Source: an uncultured Prevotella sp.
GTDB taxonomy: Bacteria; Bacteroidota; Bacteroidia; Bacteroidales; Bacteroidaceae
Reading direction: 5' to 3'
DNA: 7,301 nt
Assembly (NCBI GenBank): GCA_937892695.1
Contig: CALBJK010000124.1
Location: 1 to 7,301, forward strand
The position numbers and the translations under genes were made by a program. Under the pieces are notes generated by a model. It was not told where the DNA came from, ran no database searches, and saw nothing but the letters and a program-made list of their open reading frames with translations. Shown in pieces: positions 7,250-7,301 of this stretch (positions are counted from its first letter, which is position 1; the number at the start of each line of letters is the position of its first letter).

Positions 7250-7301
7250 GTACGCTCGGCATGAGCATTATCTAACGGGTGCAAGTCCCAAGTAAGCCCT
7301 A
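7250..7301 (+). mobile_element. Probable 5' end of a group II intron, cut by the window edge
   Basis: Right after the terminator T-tract the sequence changes to a structured RNA-like stretch. GTACG at 7250-7254 is one base from the group II intron 5' consensus GTGYG. A small hairpin follows (GCTC at 7254-7257 and GAGC at 7263-7266 around GGCAT). Then comes GGGTGCAAGTCCC (7277-7289), which resembles the GGGTGMAAGTCCC segment I recall from domain I of many bacterial group II introns. Group IIC introns are known to insert just downstream of terminator hairpins, which fits this junction. Only about 50 nt are visible and no reverse transcriptase gene is in view, so the call is tentative. Confidence 0.4.

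Overview
The window looks like chromosomal DNA of a Bacteroidales bacterium. The evidence is a DUF4954 family hexapeptide-repeat protein (a family I know from Bacteroidetes), a DUF2023 protein, A/T-rich translation starts without clear Shine-Dalgarno sequences, and -7 elements of the Bacteroidetes form TAnnTTTG. Prevotella or a relative is plausible, but I cannot fix the genus by eye. Coding regions have balanced base composition and the gaps between genes are A/T-rich.

Layout, all genes on the + strand. Positions 1-322 are non-coding; they hold a perfect 9-bp hairpin that resembles a REP element read on the minus strand, and a candidate promoter -7 element. Positions 323-1576 encode the ribosome-associated GTPase HflX. 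Its stop overlaps (ATGA) the start of a 618-residue DUF4954 protein (1573-3429). After a 59-nt gap that contains a perfect 19-bp tandem duplication comes a secreted, two-repeat M16 (pitrilysin/insulinase-type) zinc peptidase, best started at 3489 and ending at 6392. A very strong hairpin terminator (6427-6471) closes this likely three-gene operon.

A consensus Bacteroidetes promoter (6529-6559) then drives a small DUF2023 protein (6577-6951) that ends in a cysteine cluster. About 260 bp without a convincing gene follow, ending in a second intrinsic terminator (7210-7248). Directly after its T-tract the sequence takes on the look of the 5' end of a group II intron and runs off the window, so a reverse transcriptase/maturase gene may lie just beyond.

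Most of the window is ordinary core genome. I see no convincing new multi-gene system. The points worth a second look are the REP-like hairpin, the tandem duplication in the peptidase leader, the hflX-DUF4954 coupling, the cysteine cluster of the DUF2023 protein, and the terminator/intron junction at the right edge.
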